DNA of 64,000 bases from Leptoclinus maculatus (GCA_032191485.1 JAVDOI010000009.1:22044843-22108842); one strand, 5' to 3'. Numbered from the stretch's first letter, positions 1 to 62,449 are shown. The notes: generated by a model from the sequence alone, not told the origin. Numbers and translations are program-made.

Positions 1-837
1 CAGGCATTGATGGTTTTTTATATTTTAGGCGTTCTGACGTGATTCAAGCGACTTTTCAACAATAGAAGATCCTTCAGAATAGTTTCTCTGCCTCCCAGAT
101 GGCCAACATCTGTATTTATGAATATACAATATGAACACTATATTATCCTTATTCATTACATGCATTAGTCTAAAGCAAGTAGGTGTTTACTTTGCCTTTA
201 ATGCATAACAATAAACATAATAAGAGGAAATAAAGTTAAAAAGCAATTACTGCAAAAGTCAAGAATCATAACTAAAATACAAATTTACAATAAAATTCTG
301 AAAAATATACATAGCCAAATCTGAAAAACAATATGTAAAATATATCTGTTTTTAAAATGATGAGAGCTGTGTTATGCAAAGAGGATGGAATGTGCACAAT
401 ATTGACCAAGGAATGTTCAAATAGTATAAACGGTATAAAGAATATGTGCAATGGGCAAAATAATAATAAACGTGTGTTAAAGGAACAGTGTGTTGCAGAA
501 ATTGAATACAATAACAATAAGTATGTTTTCATTTGTTTGCCATTTGTGTTTTCGCGCCGTCCCACACATGTCCGACATGCTTGGCACACGGGAGAAGTTT
601 CAGTTGGTTGCAATCTGCAACCTCCCCGTAGATGCCACCACATCTTACACACTGCACATTTAATCTAACACATTGAGTCAGATGTGGAAACTTGACATTA
701 ATGAAATGTGTTCGTGGGGAGAGACTAGAGTCAGCTGCAGTTCTTTTAGCGTGATGTGTTGGTCTTAAATACACATATATACAAACATATATCAGTAGCA
801 AGATTCAGGAGCCAGGGATTCTTAAAATGTGGGAAGG

Positions 838-902
838 AGGAGCCAGGGATTGAACCGGCAACCCTTAAGATTAATGTCTGTTATTCTACCACAGCCGTAA
901 TA
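838..902 (-). repeat. tRNA-derived SINE head fragment
   Basis: On the minus strand the segment shows a tRNA-like TGGTAGAAT stretch and a B-box-like GGTTCAATCCCTGGCTCC end. A second copy of GGAGCCAGGGATT lies about 30 bases to the left (808-820). Too short and degraded to be a tRNA gene. Confidence 0.5.
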
Positions 903-982
903 TACTGTATATGCATTTGTCTGTGACTTATACTGATTCCCTTGTTTACCCACTTGTTTAGCTACAAACCAACATATTTACA

Positions 983-986
<4 letters not shown>

Positions 987-1017
<31 letters not shown>
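987..1017 (+). repeat. TG microsatellite forming the acceptor tract of exon 1
   Basis: Fifteen TG units end directly in TAG, the splice acceptor at 1018-1019. No separate pyrimidine tract is present. Confidence 0.95.
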
Positions 1018-53871
<52,854 letters not shown>

Positions 53872-53928
53872 CTCTAGAGACAAAATCTGCACAAAATGAT
53901 ACACACACATGTACACAAAATGAAGGAA

Positions 53929-53981
53929 GGGGGGGGGGGGGGGGGGTCCGCTGTGTGTTTGGACTAAAGGAGACAGAGCCG

Positions 53982-54045
<64 letters not shown>
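53929..54045 (+). repeat. G18 run and GA microsatellite in the sdk 3' UTR
   Basis: Eighteen G at 53929-53946, then a GA tract at 53983-54045. Both are on the transcribed strand. Confidence 0.95.
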
Positions 54046-54048
<3 letters not shown>

Positions 54049-55522
54049 AGGACGAGATGAGGAGATGTGGGTCGGACTGGTGACTAAAGCAGCCCCCTCA
54101 TGCCCCAAAGAACTAAACCCACACTTCTCACTCGCCTTCTCCCCTCGTTCACAAAGATCCTCACCGCGTCGCCGAGTGTGTGTGCGTTGCCCTCCTATTC
54201 TTTTACGCCTCCGTGTCACTGTGCTCACACACACAGTTCTCGTTTCCACACACACACACACACACACACATTCACAGCGGCGTATACCACCAGATATCCA
54301 TGCCTATTCCAGAGACTCTCCCAACGAGAGACTGTGTGAGTCCGTCCGGGCTCATTTCGAGAGAGAGAGAAGTCGACGTCAAACCGGTGGAACGTGGAAT
54401 TTCTGCACAACGCTTCGTCTCTGTTTTCTGTATTTACACTGAAGTGCACAAATCCACACGCATGCACTCCCTGATGCGCCATTTCAGCAGCTCCCCGCTG
54501 GGAGAGAGAGGAACTTTAAGGTCGAGGTGAATCATTAAAAGACGGCACAGAAGGGAGCAGCTTTTGTTGACAGACTGGTTCATGTACACAAACACGGAGC
54601 TGTCAGCTTTAAAATGCCACCACACGGAGGAAAAGAAGAAGAAAAAAAGAAAAACAATCGATAATCACGTTTTTTGAACTTGACGGAGGACGGAGAGCGA
54701 GCGTGGGCTTCTTCAGATCTTAAGGCATTCTCAGTGAGAGTGCTGTGTGATGTTTGGGGTTAGGTTCGGAATATATGAAAACCATGTTTTTTTTACCGTC
54801 TACTGCCTGTTGTCAGCGCTCCTCATACCACAGCCTCCCAAGCCGTAACGCTTGCACTGAGCCGAGCCCCACACATTTCGTCTTTCTTCTGTTGAAGTTA
54901 CATTTTTTTTACAAGTCTGGGTGTGTTCGAGTGGGACACGTGTGCGTTAGAAGCATGCCGTGTATAAATGGCCCCGTGTTCAGCTAAGAAGCCCGTTCAC
55001 CCGTCTCTGTTGTTCACTGCTAAGCAAAGCGTGCCATTGTATGTATGTATGTTTGTGTTTTTAAGATGGATTTTGTACAGGGAAACCCGTTTTACTAGTG
55101 TGCTGTTGTATGTAGTTCCGGCCGCGTTTTGTGTGATTCAAAGCAAATAGTGAAACCGCACCGGAGCGAGTCCTCAGCTACACCGACAGATGGGAGGGAG
55201 AAGGAGGAGATCGTTCAACAAGAGTCATGAAAAATAGATCAGCTGTGTGAGTGTGGAACAAGTTTACAGGATATTTTAGAGAACCGTTCTTGTTCAAAGT
55301 GAGTGCGATTGAACTTTGAATCATAAGGCCCCGCTCTCTGTACCCTGGCCTCGACTCCAGCAGCCGGGCTGCCACACATCGACTTTGTACCAAGTGCAAA
55401 ACAAAAAAATCATCTGTAAGTTTTCGCTCATGTATAATTTAAAAAGATTTCTCCTCCGTCCCAGCCAGCCAGCAGCCTCCCTCACTCTGTCACGCTTGTT
55501 TTGAGTCCCATTACAGTGTGTG

Positions 55523-55528
55523 AATAAA
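55523..55528 (+). terminator. sdk1: Polyadenylation signal of sdk (AATAAA)
   Basis: AATAAA followed within 30 bases by GT-rich sequence (55547-55567), the expected downstream element. It is the first good signal after the stop codon. Confidence 0.55.
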
Positions 55529-55809
55529 TGGTCATTGTTTAACAGCGCGTCTTTGTGGTCTGTTGTAGTACTGAGACAGTGAACGTGTCTCTTTCGGAGC
55601 GTCCTCTACATTACACTTACTGAATTAAAGATGTGCCTTAACATTTTGTAACTGCCTCAGTCTCACTGAACTCTCTTAACCCGGCCTGTTAGCATTGTTT
55701 GTGTCTTGTATTTAAGTAGTACAAGGAGCATCGACTGTATATAAGACGGATCAATCATTATTATCTATCGGTGTTTCAATGTTCTGCTCAGTGTGTGATC
55801 TTTTCTCTG

Positions 55810-55815
55810 AATAAA
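55810..55815 (+). terminator. Second AATAAA, possible distal sdk poly(A) site
   Basis: AATAAA followed by GTTGTG within five bases. It is a plausible alternative end about 290 bases beyond the first signal. Confidence 0.35.
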
Positions 55816-56094
55816 GTTGTGCATTCGCGGAAACTGCCGGCAGCAGGTAGTTGAATTATTAAACAATTATGTAAGAGATCATTCAGCAGAAGCAAAGTGC
55901 ATTCACTACAATCACCAGTTCACCTTGCAAACTGCCATGTGTTACAAGTGAAGGGTCGGTTCACCCACATTCTATTTGTCCAGGTTTTGATCCAATGCTC
56001 TCTTAGCTTTCTGCCTCCACTCTAATACACTGGAGGTAATGGAATTTAGTTTTTGGTGTATAAAGTCTTCAACAAATAGGCTTAAAAATGCAAC

Positions 56095-56110
56095 TGTGTG
56101 TGTGTGCGTG

Positions 56111-56159
<49 letters not shown>
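56095..56159 (+). repeat. GT microsatellite, intergenic
   Basis: A GT tract of 65 bases with two GC interruptions near its start. Confidence 0.95.
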
Positions 56160-56160
<1 letters not shown>

Positions 56161-56384
56161 GTTCCTAGAATCAGTCAATCATTTACTTTAGTTGTTCCCA
56201 ATTGCCAGTTAATTGTGTGGCAGTGAAACAGAATCACATGAAAAAAAAACACAATGCACATAAATGCAAAAGAGAATTACACAATTTAACACAGATTCTG
56301 CTTTTGTTGGTGTTTTTAAAACAAATATATTTTCAGAAACTGGCCTTTTCTGTTTCACCAAGAAATCCAGGTAGATCCTTTATA

Positions 56385-56540
56385 CCAGAATCAGAAACAG
56401 TTTATTGCCAAGTACTTTTAAACATACAAGGAATTTGGCTTGTTGATTGTTTGCGACAATAAACACAATAGTAGAAGACATAATGTAAGAATAAAGAATG
56501 TGAAATTGTACAGTAGAATATAAACAAACAAATTAAGAGG
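56385..56540 (-). repeat. LINE-like tail fragment
   Basis: CAGAATCAGAAACAGTTTAT, then TGCCAAGTA and ACATACAAGGAATTTGGCTT. This is the reverse-complement form of a tail shared by many fish LINE copies. Confidence 0.5.
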
Positions 56541-56811
56541 ATGTTCAAACAAGTCTGTTATTTGTGGCTTGGTTCTCTAATAACTGACACATTAATCAGC
56601 CTATAATCAGCCTATAATAATCGAAGGTAATGGAATTCATCTGTGCAGTTATAATCAAAAAGAACGTATATTAATCATATTTCATTATTTGCATTCTACC
56701 TATTTAAACCTTGTGACACCATCAATATACACACGTGTGTCAAGTCACTGAGACAACGCCTTCATGATGTGATGTCATATTTATTGTAATAACTTACATT
56801 GCAGCCAAGTT

Positions 56812-56960
56812 GGTTGATTGATTAGTCAATCCATAGACAATTAATCAATCAATAGGAATATAAATGATCAATTTTAAGAAATTAATTCAGTAAAAATAGC
56901 AAACGTGCGAACTGTGAGACTTTGCTGCTTTTTTTGTGTTTTGATAGTTTAAACACAATT
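56812..56960 (-). repeat. Interspersed repeat fragment, family shared with 49186-49290
   Basis: GATTAGTCAATCCATAGACA with AATTAATCAATC and later TTTGCTGC resemble the other end of the same teleost repeat, in reverse orientation. Decayed. Confidence 0.45.
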
Positions 56961-57084
56961 TGCTGATAAAACTTTTACAACATTTTACATATATCAAAGT
57001 ATTTTTGATATTGTATTATCGCCTTTACTTAAGCAAAAGATCTGTTCCACCACTTCAGCCCCAATAAATATGAAGTAATACAAC

Positions 57085-57260
57085 CAGTGGTGTCACGGCA
57101 CTAAGTATTTACTCGAGTACTGAATTTAAAAGTATATGTTGAGTTGATTGTACTTTACTTAAGTATTTCAGTTCTTCTTATGCTTCTTTTATACTTTTAC
57201 TCCGCTGCATTTCAGAGGCAGATATTAGCACTACTTTGGAGTAACGACAACTTCAGCCAC
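57085..57260 (-). repeat. Fragment of a short teleost interspersed repeat (AAGTA-rich family)
   Basis: ACCAGTGGTGTCACGGCACT opens the copy. TTTACTTAAGTATTT and ACTCCGCTGCATTTCAGAGG follow. The opposite-strand form of this family lies at 58165-58605, and a third piece at 63915-64000. Confidence 0.65.
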
Positions 57261-57377
57261 TTCTTACTTTGTAGATTAAGATTCATATTTTAAAACAATG
57301 AGCATAAAGATATGATGCAATGCTATACTTGTACTGGGGTATATTTATATTGATGTCCACTGTCGTGCGGCTCCCAG

Positions 57378-57393
57378 CCAGCAGGGGGCGCTG
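57378..57393 (+). promoter_or_regulatory. CTCF-type binding motif
   Basis: CCAGCAGGGGGCGCTG fits the vertebrate CTCF core consensus at every position I can compare. It lies between the end of sdk and the inferred start of the zinc-finger gene, where an insulator or promoter-proximal CTCF site would make sense. Confidence 0.55.
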
Positions 57394-57499
57394 TGGGCGG
57401 TGAAACAGCCCCCCAGGGGAACTGCTGTGGTGTCCGGAAGAAGGACTCAGCATGTCGGATATTTTTACCACTTCATCCTTTGCTTTACAGTGTTAATAT

Positions 57500-57634
57500 A
57501 ATATCGTAACATGAATCCCAAATGTGAAACCGTGGCGCTGCAGTGAGCTGTATCTTCAGCTGTTTTGCACACTGCGCAGGTCCGAGCTGTCTGTCTCTCT
57601 GCACACGTCTTGACTTGTGACCCAGTTTGGTTTG
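57500..57634 (+). other. Candidate non-coding first exon of the zinc-finger gene
   Basis: A strong donor (G|GTGAGT at 57635) lies 1.3 kb upstream of the acceptor at 58927. Local CpG content is raised from about 57360 to 57760. The 5' end is a guess; no TATA box is seen. It needs transcript support. Confidence 0.35.
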
Positions 57635-58927
57635 GTGAGTTTTCGTCTCCTCCTCCATTATTGCTCAGTATTCATCACAATGCCCTTTATTGCTGCGGTA
57701 GCTGTGTGCTGCACCCGAACACGTCCAGCCACCGTCCGCGTGACGTGCTAGGACCCGTTTACATAGTGAAACGTACAGGGGGGGGGGGGTGCAGCTTGTA
57801 ACGTGAGGGGAGTTTACAGTGATCGTACTGCAGTTTATGTTTTATTTATTTGAGTTGGTTAACACAGGACACCCGCTGTGACATAAACATCTGTACTCCC
57901 TGACTAGCCCAGGGGCCTCCTGAAGCCCCCACAAACCTCTTGAAGGGGTCCAGTCTCACTAGTTGAACATGAGTAGTGGCATCTGCTCAGTGTGTTCCCT
58001 CAGTAACACTGTGGCTTCATGGAGGGACGTCCTCATCTCTGACAAACAACACTACATGTTAACTTTCCAAAAGTCTGTCTGGTCAGTGAATGCAGCTGTT
58101 TCCAGTTCGATGTTTAATGCAGGTTGGGATGATGTGATTTAGACAGTAATTATTCATTTAATTTACTCTATTCAAAGTAGCAATACCACAGTAAACATGC
58201 CATGACAAGAAAAAGCCCTGCGTTCAAAAGTAAAAGTACAGAAGTATTAGCAACAAAATGTACTTTAAAGATCAGAAGTAGAAGTACTCGATACTCCCAG
58301 TGTTATATTATTGTATTACTGGATCATTAGCATTGATGTATTCATATGTAAGTGGTGCTTTTAATGTTGTCGTTGTCCAATTTTAACCGCTTTATATACT
58401 TTGGTAGTTTAGTCTGCCAGATCTGTAACAATGGATCATATTTTATATTCTGTTGTTCATATGTTTTGTGTGCAAAATCTTAATTTGGAAGGTAACTCAA
58501 ATTCTTAAGATGTGTGTGACGTGAGGTATAATATTTCTCTGTAGTGGTGTAGAGGTATAAAGTAGTATAATACGGAAGTACGCGAGTAAAACTGGTGCTT
58601 AAGTGATGAAGAGCTCCCGTGAACTTTGCTACTTTTTTGTCTTTGTTTGTTTTTTTGTGTTTATCACTTATGGCAAAAATATCTCATATTTTCTGTGGCT
58701 CTGGGTGAGTTTTGTCCAGTTTGAGGTGCTGTTGAACTGTATCGCATTATACTGAGATGTGTTTCTGTTATTTAGCATACCCTCATTGATATGAATGGGG
58801 TGGACAAATTAATAGAAACATCATAACCTTCATGAATGTGGATCTACAGCCGCACCGTTGTGTTAGACGGCATTAGTTTTAGCTAGCTGTACCTAATAAA
58901 CCAAACCTTTTTTTGTTTCTTTCACAG
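57635..58927 (+). other. Candidate intron in the zinc-finger gene 5' UTR
   Basis: It ends in TTTGTTTCTTTCACAG, a good acceptor, and contains the repeat copy at 58165-58605 and a G run at about 57779. Confidence 0.4.
58165..58605 (+). repeat. Longer copy of the same AAGTA-rich teleost repeat
   Basis: AGTAGCAATACCACAGT, GTAAAAGTACAGAAGTATTA and TATTATTGTATTACTGGATC lead to a TAAAGTAGTATAATACGGAA end. It lies inside the first intron of the zinc-finger gene, in inverted orientation to 57085-57260. Confidence 0.7.
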
Positions 58928-58941
58928 GTCTCCTGGGTAGG

Positions 58942-58989
58942 ATGAAACATCAGGAGCCTGAACACAGAACAAAGAGGGTTTCATCTTAA
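58942..58989 (+). promoter_or_regulatory. Upstream ORF in the zinc-finger mRNA leader
   Basis: The ATG at 58942 opens a 15-codon frame ending in TAA at 58987, 52 bases before the main ATG. The uORF context (GTAGGATGA) is weaker than the main start, so leaky scanning or reinitiation could operate. Confidence 0.55.
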
Positions 58990-59041
58990 TTCAAAGAAGA
59001 ATTGACCTCAGTGAAAACAAACCGTGCACCAAACATTAACA

Positions 59042-62000
59042 ATGGGTGAAGTGACTGTCGAGGTAGATGCGGAGGTGACAAAGCAGGACTTCTCCTCTGA
59101 GCATCTGCCAGAGCCGCTGCTGATAATCCTCTCCCCACCTCCACCTTTCTTACCTGTCCCCGGTGAGCCGACGATGTTTTGGCATAAGTGGCGTAAAGCT
59201 TTTGAACACTACGTCGAGGCGCTCTGTGAGAACAAGCTCGTGGACTCCAGTAGGTGTGTGCTCTTACAGAACTGCCTTGGCCTAGAGGGCCAGCGTATCT
59301 TCACAACACTGATCCCGAGTGAAACCACCTACGCGGCAGCCATCTCCTTGCTGGCGGTTTACTTCTGCTCCGATCACAGCTCTCAGATGCGCCGCCTTCA
59401 ATTCCATCAGAGGGCTCAGGTGGCCGGAGAGACCGTAGATCTTTTTGTGTCCGCGCTGGAAGAACTGCTGCGGCCTTGCAGCTATGGAGACTTACAAGAC
59501 GAGCTTATTCTGGATCAGCTGATTGAGAAAACAAACTGCCCACAACTGCGAGAGAGGCTGCTGTTGGAGAGGGAAACGCTGACCTTGGACAAGGCATTGG
59601 TCATTGGTAAAGAGGTTGAATTTGCTTTAAATGAACCCGAACTGTTTGGTTTTCACGAGGTCAGTGTGGACATCGGAGACGATTTAGACCCTCCTGTGCC
59701 AATAAAACGCAAAAGAGGGCGGCCTCGGCGCGGGGAGGGAAAGCCGAAAAACCACGCAAAGCCACGCTGGACTAAAACCCCAACGAGATCATTGAGATAC
59801 AAAGACAATTACTATTACAGCAACAATAAGCTATATTATTGTGAAAATGATGATGTGTCTAAGAGTGCCGATGAAGCCTGCGATAAAGCGGGTACTGAAA
59901 ATAACGGAGCCTTGTCGTCGTCGTCGTCACAGAGGATGGAGGAGGAAGGCTGCGACAATGCTAGTGAATGTGTCGATGATGATGATGATGATGATGAAGA
60001 TGATGATGAAGAAGATGAGGACTTTTACCCGTCTAAACTCAAAGGCCCCTACTGTCCTATCTGTATTGACAAGCGCTTCAGGGACGCAAACAAGCTCGCC
60101 AGACACATGAGGACGCACACGAAGGAGAAACCGTTCCGCTGCCCCGTGTGCGTCATGACGTTCAGCCAGTCCTACCACATGACCCGGCACATGAGGAAGC
60201 AGCACGGCGCCGGTCAGTACGTCTGCCCCACGTGTGGGAAAAGTTTGGAGAGCTTTGCGGGGCTGCAAAGTCACAAGAGGGCGCACGCGTCACAAGTTCT
60301 GTCCTGTACCGACTGTCGTGAAAAATTCACCGACAACGATGCGTTCTGTAGTCACGTCATGTCACATGACGAAGACCGATCGACCCAGACAGAGGGGCCG
60401 AGTTCTCGGCAAAGTGACCAAGCGAAAAACCAAGAAATAGTCGAATCGCGTAACACGGATAATTACGACGATAGCGGTGATGATAATGGGGATTCTCAAG
60501 ATAAAGAATCTAAAGTTAATGTTAAGATGGAAGAGAAGGACACTGATGGAGGTAAATCTCAAGATGAAGACAGTCCGAACGAAAAAGTTGCGTCTAAGAC
60601 CAAAACAAAAGGCCATGTCTGTCCCATCTGCGTCGGCAGGCGCTTCAGAGGGCCGAACAAACTCGCCAGACACATGAGGACGCACACGAAGGAGAAACCG
60701 TTCAGCTGCCCCGTGTGCGCTATGACCTTCAGCCAGTCCTACCACATGACCCGGCACCTGAGGAAGCAGCACGGCTTGGGCCAGTACATCTGCGATAAAT
60801 GCGGGAAAAGTTTAGGGAGCTGGCTGGAGCTGAAAGCGCACAAGAAGACTCATGCCGTTGAAGGTCTGACGTGTCTCGCGTGCGACAAACAGTTCAAGGA
60901 GAAGGCTGCACTAGTGAGTCATCTCAAATTGCACAAGAAAGCCCCGTCCAGCCCCCGGAGCCTCGTCTGCAGCGACTGCGGCAAAGTATTTGGTCGAATG
61001 TATCACCTGAAAAGGCACATAGTGACCCATCGCAAAGCAACAAACGGGGAGGTTTACACGTGCCCCGATTGTCAGAAGAATTTTGCCTTCCCAGAAGACC
61101 TCGACAAACACGTGGAGATCCATGTGAAAGAAAACAATGGGACTTGTCCGAAGTGTAACGAAACCTTCAGTAGTCCGGAAGGTCTGGAGACGCACATGGG
61201 GGTTCACGAAAAGTCTTACGCCTGCAACACCTGTGGGAAGAAGTTTAAGGTGGAGTACGCCCTGAAGAAGCACGAGCAAGGCCACCAGGATGAGCAGTAC
61301 TACTGTTCTTTGTGCCGCAAACGCTTCGTCAAGCTGTCTCACTACAAGAGGCACGTAATGGTCCACGACAGACGGGAATCGAGGTGTCCGCACTGTGACG
61401 GCGTCTTTCTGCAGTTAACGGCTTTGAAGTATCACCTGCGGACTCATACGGAGGAAAGGCCGTACCAGTGCACCTGTTGTATCGAGACCTTTGAGGAGAA
61501 GGAGGAGCTCGAGCAGCACCGCCTCAAACACAGGAAATTCAAGAGGGAGAGGCCGTACTCGTGCACTCGGTGCGATGCCGCTTTCTCCACACTGATCGAG
61601 CTGACGGACCACATGAGCTCACACGATGGAGAGCAGCCGATGAACTGCCCCGTCTGCGGCAGGACTTTCCTCAACAAGAACAAGATGGAGAAGCACCTGA
61701 GCATCCACTCGGGGGAGAGACCTCACCTCTGCGCCATCTGCGGCAACGGCTTCCCGTCGGCCGCCAGCCTCAAGTTGCACATCCACATCCACACGGGAGA
61801 GAAGCCCTTCCAGTGTCTGCAGTGCAGCAAGAGCTTCAGGTCGTCCAGCGGGCTGCGGCTGCACAGCAGGCAGCACATGGAGGTGCGGCCCAGCTACGAG
61901 TGTCCCGAGTGCGGCAGGACTTACGGTCGCATGACGGAGCTGAAGATGCACCAGCGCTATCACACGGGCGATAAACCGTACGCGTGCACCTGCTGCAACA

Positions 62001-62137
62001 AGCGCTTTATAAGCAAAGACAAACTGAACGTTCACATGAGGATACACACGGGGGAGAGGCCGTACTCCTGCCCCCACTGTGGACAGACCTTTACACAGAC
62101 CGGAGACAGAAACAGACACATCAGTAAATACCACTAG
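59042..62137 (+). CDS. Gag-domain C2H2 zinc-finger protein (1031 aa, single coding exon)
   Basis: A probable nuclear DNA-binding regulator. Residues about 45-200 match a Ty3/gypsy-type retrotransposon Gag fold: FWHKWRKAFEHYVEAL, then QFHQRAQVAGETVDLFVSAL, then GDLQDELILDQLI and a LTLDKAL helix. Residues 222-230 (KRKRGRPRR) form an AT-hook and nuclear-localisation type motif. Residues 312-327 are almost all Asp/Glu. By my count there are 22 C2H2 fingers: four at 338-442, then after a charged linker 18 from Cys527 to the C-terminus. Linkers of TGEKP type (HTGEKPF, HTGERPY) occur late in the array. The ATG at 59042 has an ideal context (ACAATGG). An in-frame GTG lies 18 bases upstream but is not a likely start. 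No intron interrupts the frame. I do not recognise a named orthologue. The joining of a domesticated Gag to fingers parallels, but is not, the SCAN-zinc-finger family of amniotes. Confidence 0.92.
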   Translation: MGEVTVEVDAEVTKQDFSSEHLPEPLLIILSPPPPFLPVPGEPTMFWHKWRKAFEHYVEALCENKLVDSSRCVLLQNCLGLEGQRIFTTLIPSETTYAAAISLLAVYFCSDHSSQMRRLQFHQRAQVAGETVDLFVSALEELLRPCSYGDLQDELILDQLIEKTNCPQLRERLLLERETLTLDKALVIGKEVEFALNEPELFGFHEVSVDIGDDLDPPVPIKRKRGRPRRGEGKPKNHAKPRWTKTPTRSLRYKDNYYYSNNKLYYCENDDVSKSADEACDKAGTENNGALSSSSSQRMEEEGCDNASECVDDDDDDDEDDDEEDEDFYPSKLKGPYCPICIDKRFRDANKLARHMRTHTKEKPFRCPVCVMTFSQSYHMTRHMRKQHGAGQYVCPTCGKSLESFAGLQSHKRAHASQVLSCTDCREKFTDNDAFCSHVMSHDEDRSTQTEGPSSRQSDQAKNQEIVESRNTDNYDDSGDDNGDSQDKESKVNVKMEEKDTDGGKSQDEDSPNEKVASKTKTKGHVCPICVGRRFRGPNKLARHMRTHTKEKPFSCPVCAMTFSQSYHMTRHLRKQHGLGQYICDKCGKSLGSWLELKAHKKTHAVEGLTCLACDKQFKEKAALVSHLKLHKKAPSSPRSLVCSDCGKVFGRMYHLKRHIVTHRKATNGEVYTCPDCQKNFAFPEDLDKHVEIHVKENNGTCPKCNETFSSPEGLETHMGVHEKSYACNTCGKKFKVEYALKKHEQGHQDEQYYCSLCRKRFVKLSHYKRHVMVHDRRESRCPHCDGVFLQLTALKYHLRTHTEERPYQCTCCIETFEEKEELEQHRLKHRKFKRERPYSCTRCDAAFSTLIELTDHMSSHDGEQPMNCPVCGRTFLNKNKMEKHLSIHSGERPHLCAICGNGFPSAASLKLHIHIHTGEKPFQCLQCSKSFRSSSGLRLHSRQHMEVRPSYECPECGRTYGRMTELKMHQRYHTGDKPYACTCCNKRFISKDKLNVHMRIHTGERPYSCPHCGQTFTQTGDRNRHISKYH
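59964..60022 (+). repeat. GAT/GAA trinucleotide repeat encoding the acidic stretch
   Basis: Repeated GAT with some GAA/GAG encode Asp/Glu residues 312-327. A second short TCG repeat at 59916-59929 encodes serines. Such tracts often vary in length between individuals. Confidence 0.9.
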
Positions 62138-62409
62138 TTAGATGCTGTAGACCGTGAACTCCTATGAACTTGTTGCAGTTGAGTGATGGCGCCGGTGGTT
62201 TTGCATGTTTGTAGGGGCTGGTAGCAGTCAGAATAGACTCGGACTCTGATTATTCACATTATTTGATCAAGAATAAGAAACCAAAATAAGCTATAGGAGG
62301 CAGATTTAGGCTGCCACGAACACTAAAATGTCAAATGATTAGGTTGTGTGATTGTTTTGGTAAATTAAAGAAGAACATTGTTGTAGAATAGATTATAATT
62401 CAAAACACC

Positions 62410-62415
62410 AATAAA
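62410..62415 (+). terminator. AATAAA polyadenylation signal of the zinc-finger gene
   Basis: First AATAAA after the stop, 273 bases downstream. Further AATAAA hexamers occur near 62706 and 63479. Confidence 0.45.
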
Positions 62416-62449
62416 AAGTAAGGTTTAAATTATCGACCAGTGGTCAATC

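Larger units (their letters stand above)
1..1019 (+). other. sdk intron, 3' part (within FN3 domain 2)
   Basis: Its 5' end lies outside the window. It is AT-rich, with a reverse-strand tRNA-like SINE piece at 838-902 and the TG tract that abuts the acceptor. No gene is seen. Confidence 0.7.
53872..55545 (+). other. sdk1: sdk 3' untranslated region (inferred)
   Basis: It runs from the TGA to about 17 bases past the AATAAA at 55523, which is followed by a GT-rich stretch suited to cleavage. It contains an 18-base G run at 53929-53946, a GA tract at 53983-54045 and a CA tract at 54247-54270. A second AATAAA at 55810 could give a slightly longer form. Confidence 0.6.
55840..57360. other. Intergenic region between sdk and the zinc-finger gene
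   Basis: AT-rich. It holds a GT tract (56095-56159), a LINE-tail-like piece (56385-56540) and two fish repeat fragments (56812-56960 and 57085-57260). No gene is seen. Confidence 0.7.

Noticed and set aside
59024..59041. A GTG start for the zinc-finger protein, 18 bases upstream
   Set aside because: The in-frame ATG at 59042 has an optimal context, and GTG starts are very rare in vertebrates.
61619..62134. Long reverse-strand frames under the zinc-finger exon (also 60362-60772 and 60911-61393)
   Set aside because: They are shadows of a GC-rich coding exon; the forward frame has 22 zinc fingers.
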